In this document: piece by piece, positions 36,259-45,641 of the stretch
Layout of the letters: every line of letters starts with the position of its first letter
How positions within the stretch are numbered: the stretch's first letter is position 1
Assembly (NCBI RefSeq): GCF_019669965.1
Contig: NZ_AP019781.1
Coordinates: forward strand, 1,861,092 to 1,925,091
Direction of reading: 5' to 3'
Source of the DNA: Methanoculleus chikugoensis
GTDB taxonomy: Archaea; Halobacteriota; Methanomicrobia; Methanomicrobiales; Methanoculleaceae
Length of the DNA: 64,000 nucleotides
The notes under the pieces: generated by a model
Databases searched by the model: none
Seen by the model: the letters and a program-made list of their open reading frames with translations, nothing else
What the model was told of the DNA's origin: nothing
Made by a program: the position numbers and the translations under genes

Positions 36259-36414
36259 CTTCGCGTGAGTTACTTGCAGGGGGGATAATAATACAGTCTC
36301 ACGCGAAGAACGCGAAGCCGCGAAGAGCGCGAAGATCGGTTATCCGAGAGCGACTCCCCTTCGCGGCTTCGCGTGAGCAAACAGGTACAGATAACGATAC
36401 AGCCTCACGCGAAG
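36259..36414. repeat. repeat block R7 with a 78-bp inverted-repeat element and two lone ends
   Basis: A complete element runs from TCACGCGAAG (36299-36308) to CTTCGCGTGA (36367-36376), with internal GCCGCGAAG/CTTCGCGGC. A lone right end CTTCGCGTGA lies at 36259-36268 and a lone left end TCACGCGAAG at 36405-36414. The spacers GGATAATAATACAG and GATAACGATACAG before each left end resemble each other. From 36430 to 36555 I see nothing further. Confidence 0.75.
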
Positions 36415-36558
36415 AGCGCGAAGTCAAGACAAGTTCCGGGCGCTCCGTCCGTCGCGACCGGTATGCGACCGTCCCGCTCCATACCCGGTGTCAGGGTTGG
36501 CAAAGCACCGGATCCCGGCAAGGCCCCGCAGGTGTCCGCTGCAAAAGAGTAAGATGTA

Positions 36559-36978
36559 TCAGGACCGGGCGACCTCGCCCGGTGCGCTCTTCTTCCGGCA
36601 GACGGCATCGATCACGCCGTGCTGCACGTTGTAGAAACTGTGCAGTATGTCGATCTCGCAGTCGAGATCGATGACCGTCTCCTCGTCACCGCCGGTGCAG
36701 AGGGTCACGGAGTCTTCCTGGAACGTAACGTATGGGGCACCGTCCGCCCGGGCATCCGCCACCGCGGTGATGTAGATGCAGTCGTCCCCTTCGACCACCT
36801 CGACGTCGGACTCGCCCTCCCCGTCTCCGGCGAAATCGGGGTAGGAAGCTCCATCGGGCATTCCGCCGATGATGGTGAACCCGATGATCTTCGGGTCGCA
36901 GGGCGGCATCTCGCTCAAGATCTTCTCCATCAGCCGCGCGATGTCTCGAAACATTTCGTCGTATGGGTTATTCGCCAT
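36559..36978 (-). CDS. Hsp20/alpha-crystallin-like protein
   Basis: A 139-residue protein with a divergent small-heat-shock core: SDVEVVEGDDCIYITAVADA near 60-79, EDSVTLCTGGDEETVIDL, and HSFYNVQHGVIDAVCRKK, which matches the final strand of alpha-crystallin domains. The N-terminus (NPYDEMFRDIARLMEKILSE) is a helix like those of archaeal Hsp20-related proteins. It is acidic overall. It overlaps the end of an ArsR-type regulator by 11 bases, so the two form an operon. Chaperone function is inferred. Confidence 0.7.
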   Translation of the reverse strand: MANNPYDEMFRDIARLMEKILSEMPPCDPKIIGFTIIGGMPDGASYPDFAGDGEGESDVEVVEGDDCIYITAVADARADGAPYVTFQEDSVTLCTGGDEETVIDLDCEIDILHSFYNVQHGVIDAVCRKKSAPGEVARS

Positions 36979-37591
36979 GTGTACCACGTATCCGGTATCG
37001 GTCGTTGATCTGCTCGACAACCTCCTTGCGTACGAGGTTGCCCAATCTCTGTTTCAGCTCATCCGTGGACAGGCTGCTCACTTCCTTGAGTTCCACGAGG
37101 CGCAGGTCGGCATGGGAGAGGGCGAGGATGATCTCCATATCCCCGTCGTCGGTGACGAAGTTCCCCCGCATGCGCATGACCTCGGCGAACCTCGATTCGA
37201 TCTCCCGCTCCAGTTGTTCGAGGTTATCCAGAAGTTCGTCGTGGGCCCGAACCATCCTCCTGAATGCCCCGAGGTTTCTTGCAAATCGTGTTCTCTGGTT
37301 CTCTTCAACGGAGGGGAGCGTAACCCCGTCCTGCTTCTGCAGGTTTACGATGACATTGATGTCATGTGAGAGGTAGTAATACTTTCGCCTGCGTTCATCC
37401 TGGCAGGATACGAGGATCTGCTCGCGCTCCATCAACTGCAGGTGTTCTATCACCGCTTTCGGACTGAGCACCAACCGCTCGGAGATCTCGGTCACAAAAC
37501 ACGGTTTCTGTCTCAGCAGTTCTATTATTCGCCGCCTGTTCCGGTTTCCCAGGATATCGAGGAGACGGGAAACCTCACTGCCCTCGAGCAT
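36968..37591 (-). CDS. ArsR-like winged-helix transcriptional regulator
   Basis: A 207-residue regulator. The N-terminal wHTH (LLDILGNRNRRRIIELLRQK, ISERLVLSPKAVIEHLQLME, RRRKYYYLSHDINVIV) is of the ArsR type without obvious metal-binding cysteines. A coiled-coil segment near 100-140 (MVRAHDELLDNLEQLEREIE) and a second small domain follow. It probably controls its own operon with the Hsp20-like gene, in response to protein stress (inference). ATG 37591 begins the sole plausible frame. Confidence 0.88.
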   Translation of the reverse strand: MLEGSEVSRLLDILGNRNRRRIIELLRQKPCFVTEISERLVLSPKAVIEHLQLMEREQILVSCQDERRRKYYYLSHDINVIVNLQKQDGVTLPSVEENQRTRFARNLGAFRRMVRAHDELLDNLEQLEREIESRFAEVMRMRGNFVTDDGDMEIILALSHADLRLVELKEVSSLSTDELKQRLGNLVRKEVVEQINDRYRIRGTHGE

Positions 37592-37628
37592 ATTTACTAA
37601 ATGTTAGTGATTCAACCATAAAAAAAGA

Positions 37629-39095
37629 TCATTCGAAGAGGCGGTAGTTCGGTGCCTCGTCGGTGATCATGATGTTGTGCGGGTGGCTCTCGCCGTACCC
37701 CGCAGACGTGATCCTGAGGAATCTGCCATTTTTCTTCAGATCCGCCACCGTCTTCGAACCCGTGTAGCCCATGGCGGACTTCAGGCCGCCGACGAGCTGG
37801 TAGATGACGTCCGCGACCCGGCCGACGTAGGGCGTGACCCCCTCGACGCCCTCGGGGACGAACTTGGTTCTCCCAATCTCCTTCTTCTGGAAGTAGCGGT
37901 CGCTCGACTCGCCGCTGCTCATGACGCCGAGCGATCCCATCCCGCGGTACTGCTTGTAGCGCCGGCCCTTGATCGTCGTGACCCTCCCCGGCGCCTCGTC
38001 GGTGCCGGCAAAGAGGCTGCCCGCCATGATGCAGTCCGCACCTGCGGCGATCGCCTTCGCGATGTCCCCGGAGTAGCGGATGCCGCCGTCGGCGATCACT
38101 GGAACGTCGGCCTCGTGCGCCACCTCCGCGACGTTTGCTATCGCGGAGACCTGCGGCACGCCCACGCCCGCGACGATCCGGGTCGTGCAGATGGAGCCCG
38201 GCCCGATACCGACCTTCAGCCCGTCCACCATCCCGGCAAGGGTCGAGGCCGCCCGCTTCGTCGCGATGTTCCCGGCCACCACGTCGACGGCGACGCTCGC
38301 CTTGATCTCGCCGACCGCTTTGACGACGTTCATGTTGTGGCCGTGAGCGCAGTCCACCACCAGGGCGTCGACCCCCGCCTCGACGAGCATCATCGCCCGG
38401 TTGAAGTCGAAGGGGCCGACCGCGGCGGCGACCCGGAGTTTCCCGTTGGCATCGCGGTTCGCGCGGGGATACTGCCTCTTTTCGAGGATATCCCGCATCG
38501 TGATGATGCCGACCAGGCACCCTTCCGCGTCCACGACCGGGAGACGCTCGACCTTGTTCGCATACATCGTCTCGAGCGCGTTCTCCGCCGTGATGTCCTC
38601 GGAAGCCGTGATCAGTTTCTTCGTCATGTAGCCGGTGATCTTCGCCTCGCCGCGTTTCGGGAGGATCGCCCTGATGTCCCTGCGGCTGACGATACCGATC
38701 ACCTTGTCGTTCTCGATGACGGGCACGCCCCCGATACCGTACTGCCGCATGATCCGCTCCACGTCGGTGACCGTGGCCTCGGGATCGACCGCCACGACCT
38801 CGCGCTCGATCAGGTCTTCGGCCTGCTTGACGATCCTGACCTCGGCGGCCTCGCGATCCGCAGGCATATTCCGGTGGATGACACCGATGCCGCCTTCGCG
38901 GGCCATGGTTATCGCCATCACCGACTCGGTCACGGTATCCATGGCGGCGCTCACGAGAGGGATATTCAGGGGGATATTGCGCGAGAACCGCGACCTGACA
39001 TCGGCCTCGTCGGGCTCGACCCATGATTCGGCGGGCTCAAGAAGCACGTCGTCGAACGTAAATGTTGTTTCCATCTCCATCTTCTCGCTGTACAT
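37629..39095 (-). CDS. guaB: inosine-5'-monophosphate dehydrogenase
   Basis: Oxidises IMP to XMP with NAD, the rate-limiting step of GMP synthesis. 488 residues. TIM-barrel segments include FTFDDVLLEPAES, PLVSAAMDTVTESVMAI, the catalytic loop GPGSICTTRIVAGVGVPQ (Cys) and the flap RYFQKKEIGRTKFVPEG. Two CBS domains lie at about 95-210. AGGTGA, overlapping the mfnB stop, precedes the ATG. A T7 run on the minus strand at 37620-37626 is a likely terminator. Confidence 0.97.
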   Translation of the reverse strand: MYSEKMEMETTFTFDDVLLEPAESWVEPDEADVRSRFSRNIPLNIPLVSAAMDTVTESVMAITMAREGGIGVIHRNMPADREAAEVRIVKQAEDLIEREVVAVDPEATVTDVERIMRQYGIGGVPVIENDKVIGIVSRRDIRAILPKRGEAKITGYMTKKLITASEDITAENALETMYANKVERLPVVDAEGCLVGIITMRDILEKRQYPRANRDANGKLRVAAAVGPFDFNRAMMLVEAGVDALVVDCAHGHNMNVVKAVGEIKASVAVDVVAGNIATKRAASTLAGMVDGLKVGIGPGSICTTRIVAGVGVPQVSAIANVAEVAHEADVPVIADGGIRYSGDIAKAIAAGADCIMAGSLFAGTDEAPGRVTTIKGRRYKQYRGMGSLGVMSSGESSDRYFQKKEIGRTKFVPEGVEGVTPYVGRVADVIYQLVGGLKSAMGYTGSKTVADLKKNGRFLRITSAGYGESHPHNIMITDEAPNYRLFE

Positions 39096-39098
39096 ACG

Positions 39099-39788
39099 TC
39101 ACCTGAGCATCATCATTGCTTTCTCCACCAGTTCCGCCCTGACCGCCGTTGAGCGATCGCCTCCGCAGACCATCCCCCGGACACCGATGATCTCGGGGTC
39201 GATCCGCTTTAAGGCATCGAGGTCCTCGAACTTCAGCGAGCCGGCAAGAGCCGTCTGCAACCCGAGTTCCCGGTTCCGCGCGGTGAACTGGTCCAGTGTC
39301 TCCTTGTCCATGAACTCAAAGAGACTCTTCCCATCCTTAATACCGGTGTCGATCATGGCGATGTCGGCCCCGGCGTCAGCGACCAGAGAACTGATCGCGA
39401 ACGGCGGGATCGTGCCCATCCTCGCAAAATCGGCATAGGCCGCGATGACGACGTATTTCTCGGGAAACTCGCGCTTCACCGCCGTGGTCACCGCCTCGAT
39501 GACTTCGCGGGCACGGTCGTCCCCGTCGAACATCAGGCCGACTTTGATGTAATCGGCACCGGCGTGCGCTGCGCCGTATGCAGAAAGAGCTGCGGTTCCC
39601 GGTTTATACTCATTGTCCCCGATTGCAGCGCTGACAGGCTTCTTGCCGGCGATCTCCTTGATTCCCCGGATGATCCAGGGAAAATTCGCGCCCAGCGACC
39701 CTTCCGAGGGTTTCTTTACGTCGATGATGTCAGCGGAAAGCGAGCTTCTTGCCTCCTCAATGCTGCTTGGACTGACGAGTAATTGCAT
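39099..39788 (-). CDS. mfnB: (5-formylfuran-3-yl)methyl phosphate synthase MfnB
   Basis: Makes the furan precursor of methanofuran from two glyceraldehyde-3-phosphate molecules; a methanogen marker. 229 residues, the whole (DUF556) family length. QLLVSPSSIEEARSSL, DIIDVKKPSEGSLGANFPW, ADYIKVGLMFDGDD, ADIAMIDTGIKDGKSLFEFM and LAGSLKFEDLDAL mark the barrel strands with catalytic lysines. It is upstream of guaB (three-base gap) and divergent from a HisA-like gene. Confidence 0.95.
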   Translation of the reverse strand: MQLLVSPSSIEEARSSLSADIIDVKKPSEGSLGANFPWIIRGIKEIAGKKPVSAAIGDNEYKPGTAALSAYGAAHAGADYIKVGLMFDGDDRAREVIEAVTTAVKREFPEKYVVIAAYADFARMGTIPPFAISSLVADAGADIAMIDTGIKDGKSLFEFMDKETLDQFTARNRELGLQTALAGSLKFEDLDALKRIDPEIIGVRGMVCGGDRSTAVRAELVEKAMMMLR

Positions 39789-39832
39789 AGAAATTAATGA
39801 TCCTTCTCCCTAATAGTGATTACGTTGAGGAC

Positions 39833-40513
39833 ATGGAACTGATTCTTGCAGTCGATCTGGCAGGCGGTCTCGTGGTGCACGGAAAGTCCGGAGATCGCGC
39901 CGGCTACCGGCCGCTGACCTGGGGGCTTGCCCCTTCGGCCGAACCGGAAGCCTACCTATCCGCGCTCGCGCCCCGGTATCTCTACATCGCCGACCTCGAG
40001 CGTCTCCAGGGCAGGGCGCCGCAGGACGACCTCGTCCGGCGCTGTGCCGCCATGGTCGAGCGGTGCTACCTCGACCGGGGCTTCCGGTCGCCCGCCGAAT
40101 GCGCGGCAGTACCCGGCGTGACACCGGTCGTCGGCACCGAGACGGCCGCAACGGCAATCGAAGACCTCGCGGCCTACCCGGGCGGATACCTCAGCATCGA
40201 CGTCAAAGGCGGCCGGGTGCTCCCCTGGGGCATCTCCCCGACGGAGATGCTGGCCCGGGCATCGGCGTTCTCGTTTGAGGGGTGCATCCTCCTCAACATC
40301 GGCGCCGTGGGGACGGAACGGGGCCTCGACCGGGAGGAACTCGAAGAACTGCGGGCGTGCTACTCCGGCCGCCTCCTCTACGGGGGCGGGGTCGCCGGAA
40401 CCGACGACATCCGTCTCCTCGCCGACGCCGGGTTCGACGGGGCGATCATAGCGACGGCCGTTCACCGCGGCACGGTGCCGATCGAGTGGCTCCGGAGGGG
40501 ACACCCATGCTGA
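39833..40513 (+). CDS. HisA/HisF-like TIM-barrel protein (COG1411 type)
   Basis: A 226-residue protein related to HisA but of the uncharacterised methanogen group. MELILAVDLAGGLVVHGKSG resembles the first strand of HisA, YLYIADLERLQGR strand 2, GYLSIDVKGGRVLPWG strand 5 and LLYGGGVAGTDDI the phosphate-binding strand 7. ATG 39833 follows GAGG. Its head-to-head position with mfnB suggests a role near methanofuran or purine/histidine metabolism, but no reaction is established from sequence. It overlaps tmk by seven bases. Confidence 0.82.
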   Translation: MELILAVDLAGGLVVHGKSGDRAGYRPLTWGLAPSAEPEAYLSALAPRYLYIADLERLQGRAPQDDLVRRCAAMVERCYLDRGFRSPAECAAVPGVTPVVGTETAATAIEDLAAYPGGYLSIDVKGGRVLPWGISPTEMLARASAFSFEGCILLNIGAVGTERGLDREELEELRACYSGRLLYGGGVAGTDDIRLLADAGFDGAIIATAVHRGTVPIEWLRRGHPC

Positions 40514-41124
40514 TCACCATCGAGGGGATCGACGGGAGCGGCAAGAGCACGCTTCTTGCCCGTCTCCATGAACTGCTCGCCGACCTCGACCCCCTCTTCA
40601 CCCGGGAGCCCGGCGCCACCTGGGTCGGCGAGTCGGTGCGGCGGGCGATCGCCGAGCGGATGGATCCGATCACCGAGGCCCTGCTCTTCTGCGCCGACCA
40701 CGCCGCGCATATCGATACCCTGATCCGGCCCGCGCTCGATGAGGGAAGGCTCGTCGTCTCCGACCGTTACGCCGACTCGCGGTTCGCCTACCAGCCGGTC
40801 GTCCTCGACGGCGTCCTCCCCGACCCGCTCTCCTGGCTCTTCCGGATTCACGAGGGGTGGTCGATCCGGCCCGATAGAACGTTCCTCCTGGTTCTGCCGA
40901 TAGAAGATGCCGTCTCACGGCTTGGCCCTGAGAAAAAGAGAGAGTATTTCGAGAACGCCGCAATCTTATCGCGGGTGCAGGAGAACTACCTGGGCCTTGC
41001 GGCGGCCGACCCTTCAAGGTTCGTCATCGTCGATGCGCTCCTTCCAAAAGAAGAAGTCGCCCGGTTCATCGCCGACGAGATCAGGGCTGGTGCCCGATCG
41101 TCACGACGACGTCCCCGAGCGTGA
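40507..41124 (+). CDS. tmk: thymidylate kinase
   Basis: Phosphorylates dTMP to dTDP. 205 residues. P-loop [16 protein letters not shown] near 5-20, the DR(Y/H) motif [15 protein letters not shown] near 82-96, and the LID region [14 protein letters not shown]. Contrary to the longer open frame starting at 40282, the true start is ATG 40507 ([10 protein letters not shown]), inside the end of the HisA-like gene. Its 3' end overlaps valS on the other strand by 44 bases. Confidence 0.94.
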   Translation: MLITIEGIDGSGKSTLLARLHELLADLDPLFTREPGATWVGESVRRAIAERMDPITEALLFCADHAAHIDTLIRPALDEGRLVVSDRYADSRFAYQPVVLDGVLPDPLSWLFRIHEGWSIRPDRTFLLVLPIEDAVSRLGPEKKREYFENAAILSRVQENYLGLAAADPSRFVIVDALLPKEEVARFIADEIRAGARSSRRRPRA

Positions 41125-43672
41125 GGACGTCCACCTCTTCTCCCGCCACCCGGTAGGCGACCTTCGGCGTGAAGGAATTGGCCGGCACCGGGATCTCCTC
41201 GCCGTCGACCGTGACGGTTGCAGGCGGGTTCTTGAGCAGTTCCGCCGGGAGCGCCTCCACGGCCTGCATGAACCCCCGCGCCTGCTTCCTGAGCGTCGGT
41301 CCGATCACCGCCATGTTGAAGTCCACGCCGCTCATGACCTCCTCGAGCCGGGGCGTGCCGGTGCTCCAGGAGGCATCGGCATTGAGGGCGCGCCCGGTGT
41401 CTCCGGCATCGTCGACCGGCTCCGGCGCGTAGATCATGACGTGGCCGAGCGGGGCGTTCAGCGCCATGCCCTTATCGTGCTTGTAGCGCCGGAGTTCGGC
41501 GACCGTCTTCACCAGGAGATCGCCGTGGCGCCGCGCTTCGTCGTCGGCGTATGAAAAGTCCGGCCAGGCTTCTTTGTGCACGCTCTCGCCGGTGAGGTTG
41601 TGGTAGCACTCCTCCGCGAAGTGCGGGATGATCGGGGCAAGCAGGCGGCAGAGGACGTCCATCGTCGTCCGGAGCGCGCTGCAGGCGCTTGCCCTGCCGC
41701 CCTCGTCCGTATAGAGGCGCCCTTTCGCGATCTCGATGTAGTCGTCGGCGAGCGTGTTCCAGGCGAACTCCCGGATCGCCCTGAGCGCCCGGTCGAACTG
41801 GTAGCCCTCCATCGCGGCGGTGACCTCGGCAACCGTCTCGGAGAGCCGGACGAAGAGCCACCGGTCGGTGAGTTCCGTCACCGGGGCCGGACTCTCCGTT
41901 CCGGAGTCCAGGTGCCCCATGACGAACCGGAAGATGTTCCAGAGTTTGGTCTGGAACCGGGACGCGGCGACGACATCGTTCCAGTTGAACATGATGTCCG
42001 AACCGGTCGCGGCACCCCCGGCGCCCCACTGCCGGAGCGCATCCGCACCATACTTTCCGACGATCTCCTCAGGGGCGATGATGTTGCTCCGACTCTTGCT
42101 CATCTTGAACCCGTCTTCCCCGAGCACCATGCCGTTCACCAGGATCTCGTCCCAGGGGTGGCCGCCGACCAGCGCCTTCGCCCGGAGGATCGTGTAGAAC
42201 GCCCACGTCCGTATGATATCGTGGCCCTGGGGGCGGAGCTGTGCCGGGAAGTATGGCGGTTTACCGGTCCCGTCCCACCCGGTGACATGGAGCGCCGATA
42301 TCGAGGAGTCCATCCAGGTGTCGAGGACATCCTTCTCGCCGGTGAACTCCGATCCGCCGCACTTCGGGCAGGGGACCTTCGGCTTATCGACCGTCGGGTC
42401 GATCGGGAGGTCTTCCTCGGCCGGAAGAACCATCTCGCCGCAGGCGGTGCAGAACCAGACCGGGATCGGGGTCGCGAAGATCCGCTGCCGGGAGACGCAC
42501 CAGTCCCACTCCATCGAGTCCGCCCAGTTCTCCATCCGGGTAAACATGTGCTCCGGCGTCCAGGAGATCCTCCGCGCCGCATCCATGATATCGTCCCGGT
42601 GGACCCGGACGAACCACTGCCGCTCCGAGAGGATCTCGATCGGGGTCTTGCACCGCCAGCAGGTTCCCACCCGCTGTTCGAGTTCCTCCTGCCGCTTCAG
42701 GATCCCGGCCTTCTCCATATCCGCGAGGATCGCTTCCCTGCAGGTCTCCGACGTCATCCCTTCGTATGGGGCCGCGGTCGCGGTCATGACGCCCTGCCGG
42801 TCGATAGCTTTCCGGAGATCCAGGCCGTGCTGCTTCCACCAGTAGACGTCCGTCTTGTCGCCGAACGTACAGATCATCACCGCACCGCTGCCGAACTCCG
42901 GATCGACCGCGACGTCCTCGATGATCGGGACATCGTGACCGAAGATCGGGACGGTGAGTTTCTTCCCCTTCATCCCGCGGTAGCGCTCGTCTTCAGGATG
43001 GACGGCCACCGCAACGCAGGCCGCGAGCAGTTCCGGCCGGGTGGTGGCGATCTCGACGCCGTCGAAGTCGAAGTAGTTGAGTTTGGTGGTGCGGGGCGCG
43101 TAGTTGACCTCGGCGAACGCGATGGCCGTCTCGCACCGGGTACAGAAGTTCACCGGATGCTCGCTCTGGTAGATGTCGCCGGCCTTGAGCATCTGCAGGA
43201 ACGACGCCTGGGTCTTTCTGTAGTAGTCCGGGAGCATGGTGATGTATTCGCGGCTCCAGTCGGTCGAGAACCCGAGCCGCCGCATGGTCGCCCGCATCTT
43301 CTCGATGTTTGAGAGCGTGAGGTCGCGGCACATCTCCCGGAACTTCTCCCGCGGCACATCGTTCTTGGTGATCCCGTAGGTCTCCTCGACCTTCACCTCG
43401 GTGGGGAGGCCGTGGCAGTCCCACCCCTGCGGGAACATGACGTTGTAACCGCGCATGCGTTTGTACCGCGCGATGAAGTCGATATAACACCAGTTTAATG
43501 CGTTCCCGATATGGAAGTTGCCGGTGGGATAGGGAGGCGGCGTGTCGATGATGAACCGCGGTTTTGAAGAGACGGGGTCGAAATAGTTGTCTTCATCCCG
43601 CCAGGTACTCTGCCAGCGCGTCTCCACTTCTTCGATATCGTAGTTTTTGGGTAGTTTATGTGACGGCGACAT
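41081..43672 (-). CDS. valS: valine--tRNA ligase
   Basis: Class Ia synthetase charging tRNA-Val. 863 residues. The HIGH-type motif is [16 protein letters not shown] near 45-60; the editing domain follows ([19 protein letters not shown]); zinc-like cysteines appear in CWRCKTPIE and [19 protein letters not shown] is [15 protein letters not shown] 43672 begins [16 protein letters not shown]. The frame stays open for another 650 codons upstream but that is the antisense of DUF92 and carbonic anhydrase genes. CAATATATTTG near 43707 is the TATA box, giving a leader of about ten bases. Confidence 0.96.
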   Translation of the reverse strand: MSPSHKLPKNYDIEEVETRWQSTWRDEDNYFDPVSSKPRFIIDTPPPYPTGNFHIGNALNWCYIDFIARYKRMRGYNVMFPQGWDCHGLPTEVKVEETYGITKNDVPREKFREMCRDLTLSNIEKMRATMRRLGFSTDWSREYITMLPDYYRKTQASFLQMLKAGDIYQSEHPVNFCTRCETAIAFAEVNYAPRTTKLNYFDFDGVEIATTRPELLAACVAVAVHPEDERYRGMKGKKLTVPIFGHDVPIIEDVAVDPEFGSGAVMICTFGDKTDVYWWKQHGLDLRKAIDRQGVMTATAAPYEGMTSETCREAILADMEKAGILKRQEELEQRVGTCWRCKTPIEILSERQWFVRVHRDDIMDAARRISWTPEHMFTRMENWADSMEWDWCVSRQRIFATPIPVWFCTACGEMVLPAEEDLPIDPTVDKPKVPCPKCGGSEFTGEKDVLDTWMDSSISALHVTGWDGTGKPPYFPAQLRPQGHDIIRTWAFYTILRAKALVGGHPWDEILVNGMVLGEDGFKMSKSRSNIIAPEEIVGKYGADALRQWGAGGAATGSDIMFNWNDVVAASRFQTKLWNIFRFVMGHLDSGTESPAPVTELTDRWLFVRLSETVAEVTAAMEGYQFDRALRAIREFAWNTLADDYIEIAKGRLYTDEGGRASACSALRTTMDVLCRLLAPIIPHFAEECYHNLTGESVHKEAWPDFSYADDEARRHGDLLVKTVAELRRYKHDKGMALNAPLGHVMIYAPEPVDDAGDTGRALNADASWSTGTPRLEEVMSGVDFNMAVIGPTLRKQARGFMQAVEALPAELLKNPPATVTVDGEEIPVPANSFTPKVAYRVAGEEVDVLTLGDVVVTIGHQP

Positions 43673-43858
43673 TTTCAGCGTATAATCTCTCTCTTCCCAG
43701 TCAAATATATTGTTGGGCTTTCCCCGGCCGGGTCTCCCGCGCAGCGCACGGGTTCGCCGCCCCGGCCCGGAATTCCCGCAACGTGCACCGATAAAAACCG
43801 CGAGACGGCAGGTGTTCGACCCTAAAGGCTTTGTTCCTGCACTTCCAATCGTATACGA

Positions 43859-45055
43859 ATGACAAAGCCGCTGGGGTTGGTTCTGGCATCGGTGCTCACC
43901 CTCGTCTTCATAGGCCTTGCCCCCCTGCTCCAGCCGGCGTGGCTGCTCACGCTCTTCCTCGTTCCGTTCTCGCTCGTCCTCTTCCTCATCAAGGATACCC
44001 GGTATATATCGCTCTCGATCATCGCGCTCGCCGTGCTCTACGGGCTCGGCTGGCTCTCGACGTTCGTCTTCACCTGCACCCTCGGTATCGTCGTGACCGG
44101 GGAGGTGGCGTTCCGCGTTACCGGAGGGAAGCACGCGTCGTATCTCCACCACCTGGTTGCCGCAATCGTCGTATCGATCGCGGTGATGCTCTACCTGCAG
44201 TACGCCGCGCCGCTCGTCGCCGTGATGGGGGTGGTCGTCGCGGTGCTCCTCCGGGCGGCTCTCCGGGGCCGGGACGATGCCCTGATGATCGAGGCGCTCG
44301 GCGTCGCGATGACGATGTTCCTCTTCGAGGAACTCAACTTCGAGGTCGAACTGACCCTTCTCATCGCCGCGGCGCTCATCGGGTTCGGGTTCGGCTACAC
44401 CGCCTACCGGTTCCGGGTGGCCGACATCAGCGGCCTCTTCTCGGGTGCCATGATCGGGATCATCCTGATCGTCTTCGCGGACGTCCGGTGGTTCCTGATC
44501 ATGCTCACCTTCTTCATCATCGGTGCCGGGGCTACCCGGTACCGCTACCGCGATAAGGAGCAGCTCGGCGTCGCCCAGGAGCACGGGGGCGTACGCGGCT
44601 ACTTCAACGTCTTCGCAAACGGCCTGGTGGCGACGGCCGCCGCCATCCTCTTTGGGTTGACGGGGCACCCGGCATTCGTGGCGCTCTTCATGGGCAGTGT
44701 CGCATCCGCCGCCGCCGATACCGCCGCAAGCGAGATCGGGGTCACGGGAAAGATGCCGTACCTGATCACGACGCTCAAGCCGGTGCCGCGGGGGACGAAC
44801 GGCGGGGTGACCGTGCGGGGCGAGGCGGCGGCCGTCATCGCATCCGCCGTCGTCGCCGTCGTCGCATGGGCGATGGGTGTCGCCGACCCCGGGATGGTCG
44901 TCGTCACGATCATCGCCGGCTTTGTCGGTACCAATGTCGACAGCCTGGTGGGCGCGACGCTTGAGAACAGCGGCAGGATCGGGAACTCGGGCACGAACCT
45001 GATCGCCACGTTCTCGGGCGGGATCTCGGCGATGCTGATCTATATTCTGGTGTGA
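43859..45055 (+). CDS. DUF92 (TMEM19-like) integral membrane protein
   Basis: A 398-residue membrane protein with about eleven hydrophobic segments. The C-terminal half is the DUF92 domain: [39 protein letters not shown] near 280-298, [37 protein letters not shown] and [10 protein letters not shown]. Family relatives include phytyl-phosphate kinase VTE6, so a lipid-phosphate role is possible but unproven for archaeal members. Its N-terminal half is a second hydrophobic domain of about 200 residues. Confidence 0.9.
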   Translation: MTKPLGLVLASVLTLVFIGLAPLLQPAWLLTLFLVPFSLVLFLIKDTRYISLSIIALAVLYGLGWLSTFVFTCTLGIVVTGEVAFRVTGGKHASYLHHLVAAIVVSIAVMLYLQYAAPLVAVMGVVVAVLLRAALRGRDDALMIEALGVAMTMFLFEELNFEVELTLLIAAALIGFGFGYTAYRFRVADISGLFSGAMIGIILIVFADVRWFLIMLTFFIIGAGATRYRYRDKEQLGVAQEHGGVRGYFNVFANGLVATAAAILFGLTGHPAFVALFMGSVASAAADTAASEIGVTGKMPYLITTLKPVPRGTNGGVTVRGEAAAVIASAVVAVVAWAMGVADPGMVVVTIIAGFVGTNVDSLVGATLENSGRIGNSGTNLIATFSGGISAMLIYILV

Positions 45056-45149
45056 AGCGGTGCAGGCTCCCTCCCCGGCCCCCGCTTCGCACCGTTCGTG
45101 GCACCTATGGAGAACATTTTGTATCGCTGCAACCAATAGTAGACACACT

Positions 45150-45641
45150 ATGGAGAGCGGAACGGTTGTGGGGAAACGCGTCTTTGTCGCAGAGAACGCA
45201 ACGGTCATCGGAGACGTGAGGCTTGCCGACGACGTGAGCGTCTGGTTCGGCGCCGTGGTCAGGGGCGACCGGGATACGATCACGGTGGGGTCGGGCTCAA
45301 ACATCCAGGACAACGCCGTCGTCCACACCACGCCCGGGTTTCCGGTCACTATCGGTGCGGAGGTCTCGGTCGGCCACGGCGCCATCCTGCACGGCTGCAC
45401 CATTCGCGACCGGGTGCTCGTGGGGATGGGCGCCATCATCCTGAACGGCGCGGTGGTGGGGGAGGGCTCCATCATCGGCGCCGGCGCGGTGGTGACGGAG
45501 AAGAAAGAGATCCCGCAAAACTCGCTCGTCCTCGGGGTGCCCGGCAAAGTGATCAGGGAGACGACGCCCGAGCAGCAGGAGAGTATCCTCCACAACGCGC
45601 GTGAATACGTCAACCTCGCAGGGAGGTACCGCCATGGCTGA
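45150..45641 (+). CDS. gamma-carbonic-anhydrase-family hexapeptide protein
   Basis: A 163-residue left-handed beta-helix protein of the gamma-CA family. Hexapeptide turns run throughout. The three zinc-binding histidines are visible as VVHTTPGF and [11 protein letters not shown]. It lacks the acidic loop of the archetypal Methanosarcina Cam (it is closer to the short CamH/YrdA form), so carbonic anhydrase activity is likely but not certain. Start ATG 45150; the frame upstream is not protein-like. It overlaps the HdrA-like gene by eight bases and opens that operon. Confidence 0.88.
   Translation: MESGTVVGKRVFVAENATVIGDVRLADDVSVWFGAVVRGDRDTITVGSGSNIQDNAVVHTTPGFPVTIGAEVSVGHGAILHGCTIRDRVLVGMGAIILNGAVVGEGSIIGAGAVVTEKKEIPQNSLVLGVPGKVIRETTPEQQESILHNAREYVNLAGRYRHG

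Noticed and set aside
27453-36430. Insertion sequence with transposase
   Set aside because: The inverted-repeat elements contain no transposase frame and no clear target-site duplications were seen, so they are reported only as repeats.
41576-43312. 578-codon open frame on the plus strand
   Set aside because: Antisense of valS; no recognisable protein features.
41081-45613. One continuous open frame of 1510 codons on the minus strand
   Set aside because: Only the part below 43672 is ValRS. The upstream 650 codons lie antisense to the DUF92 and gamma-carbonic-anhydrase genes, and stay open because of GC-rich codon structure.
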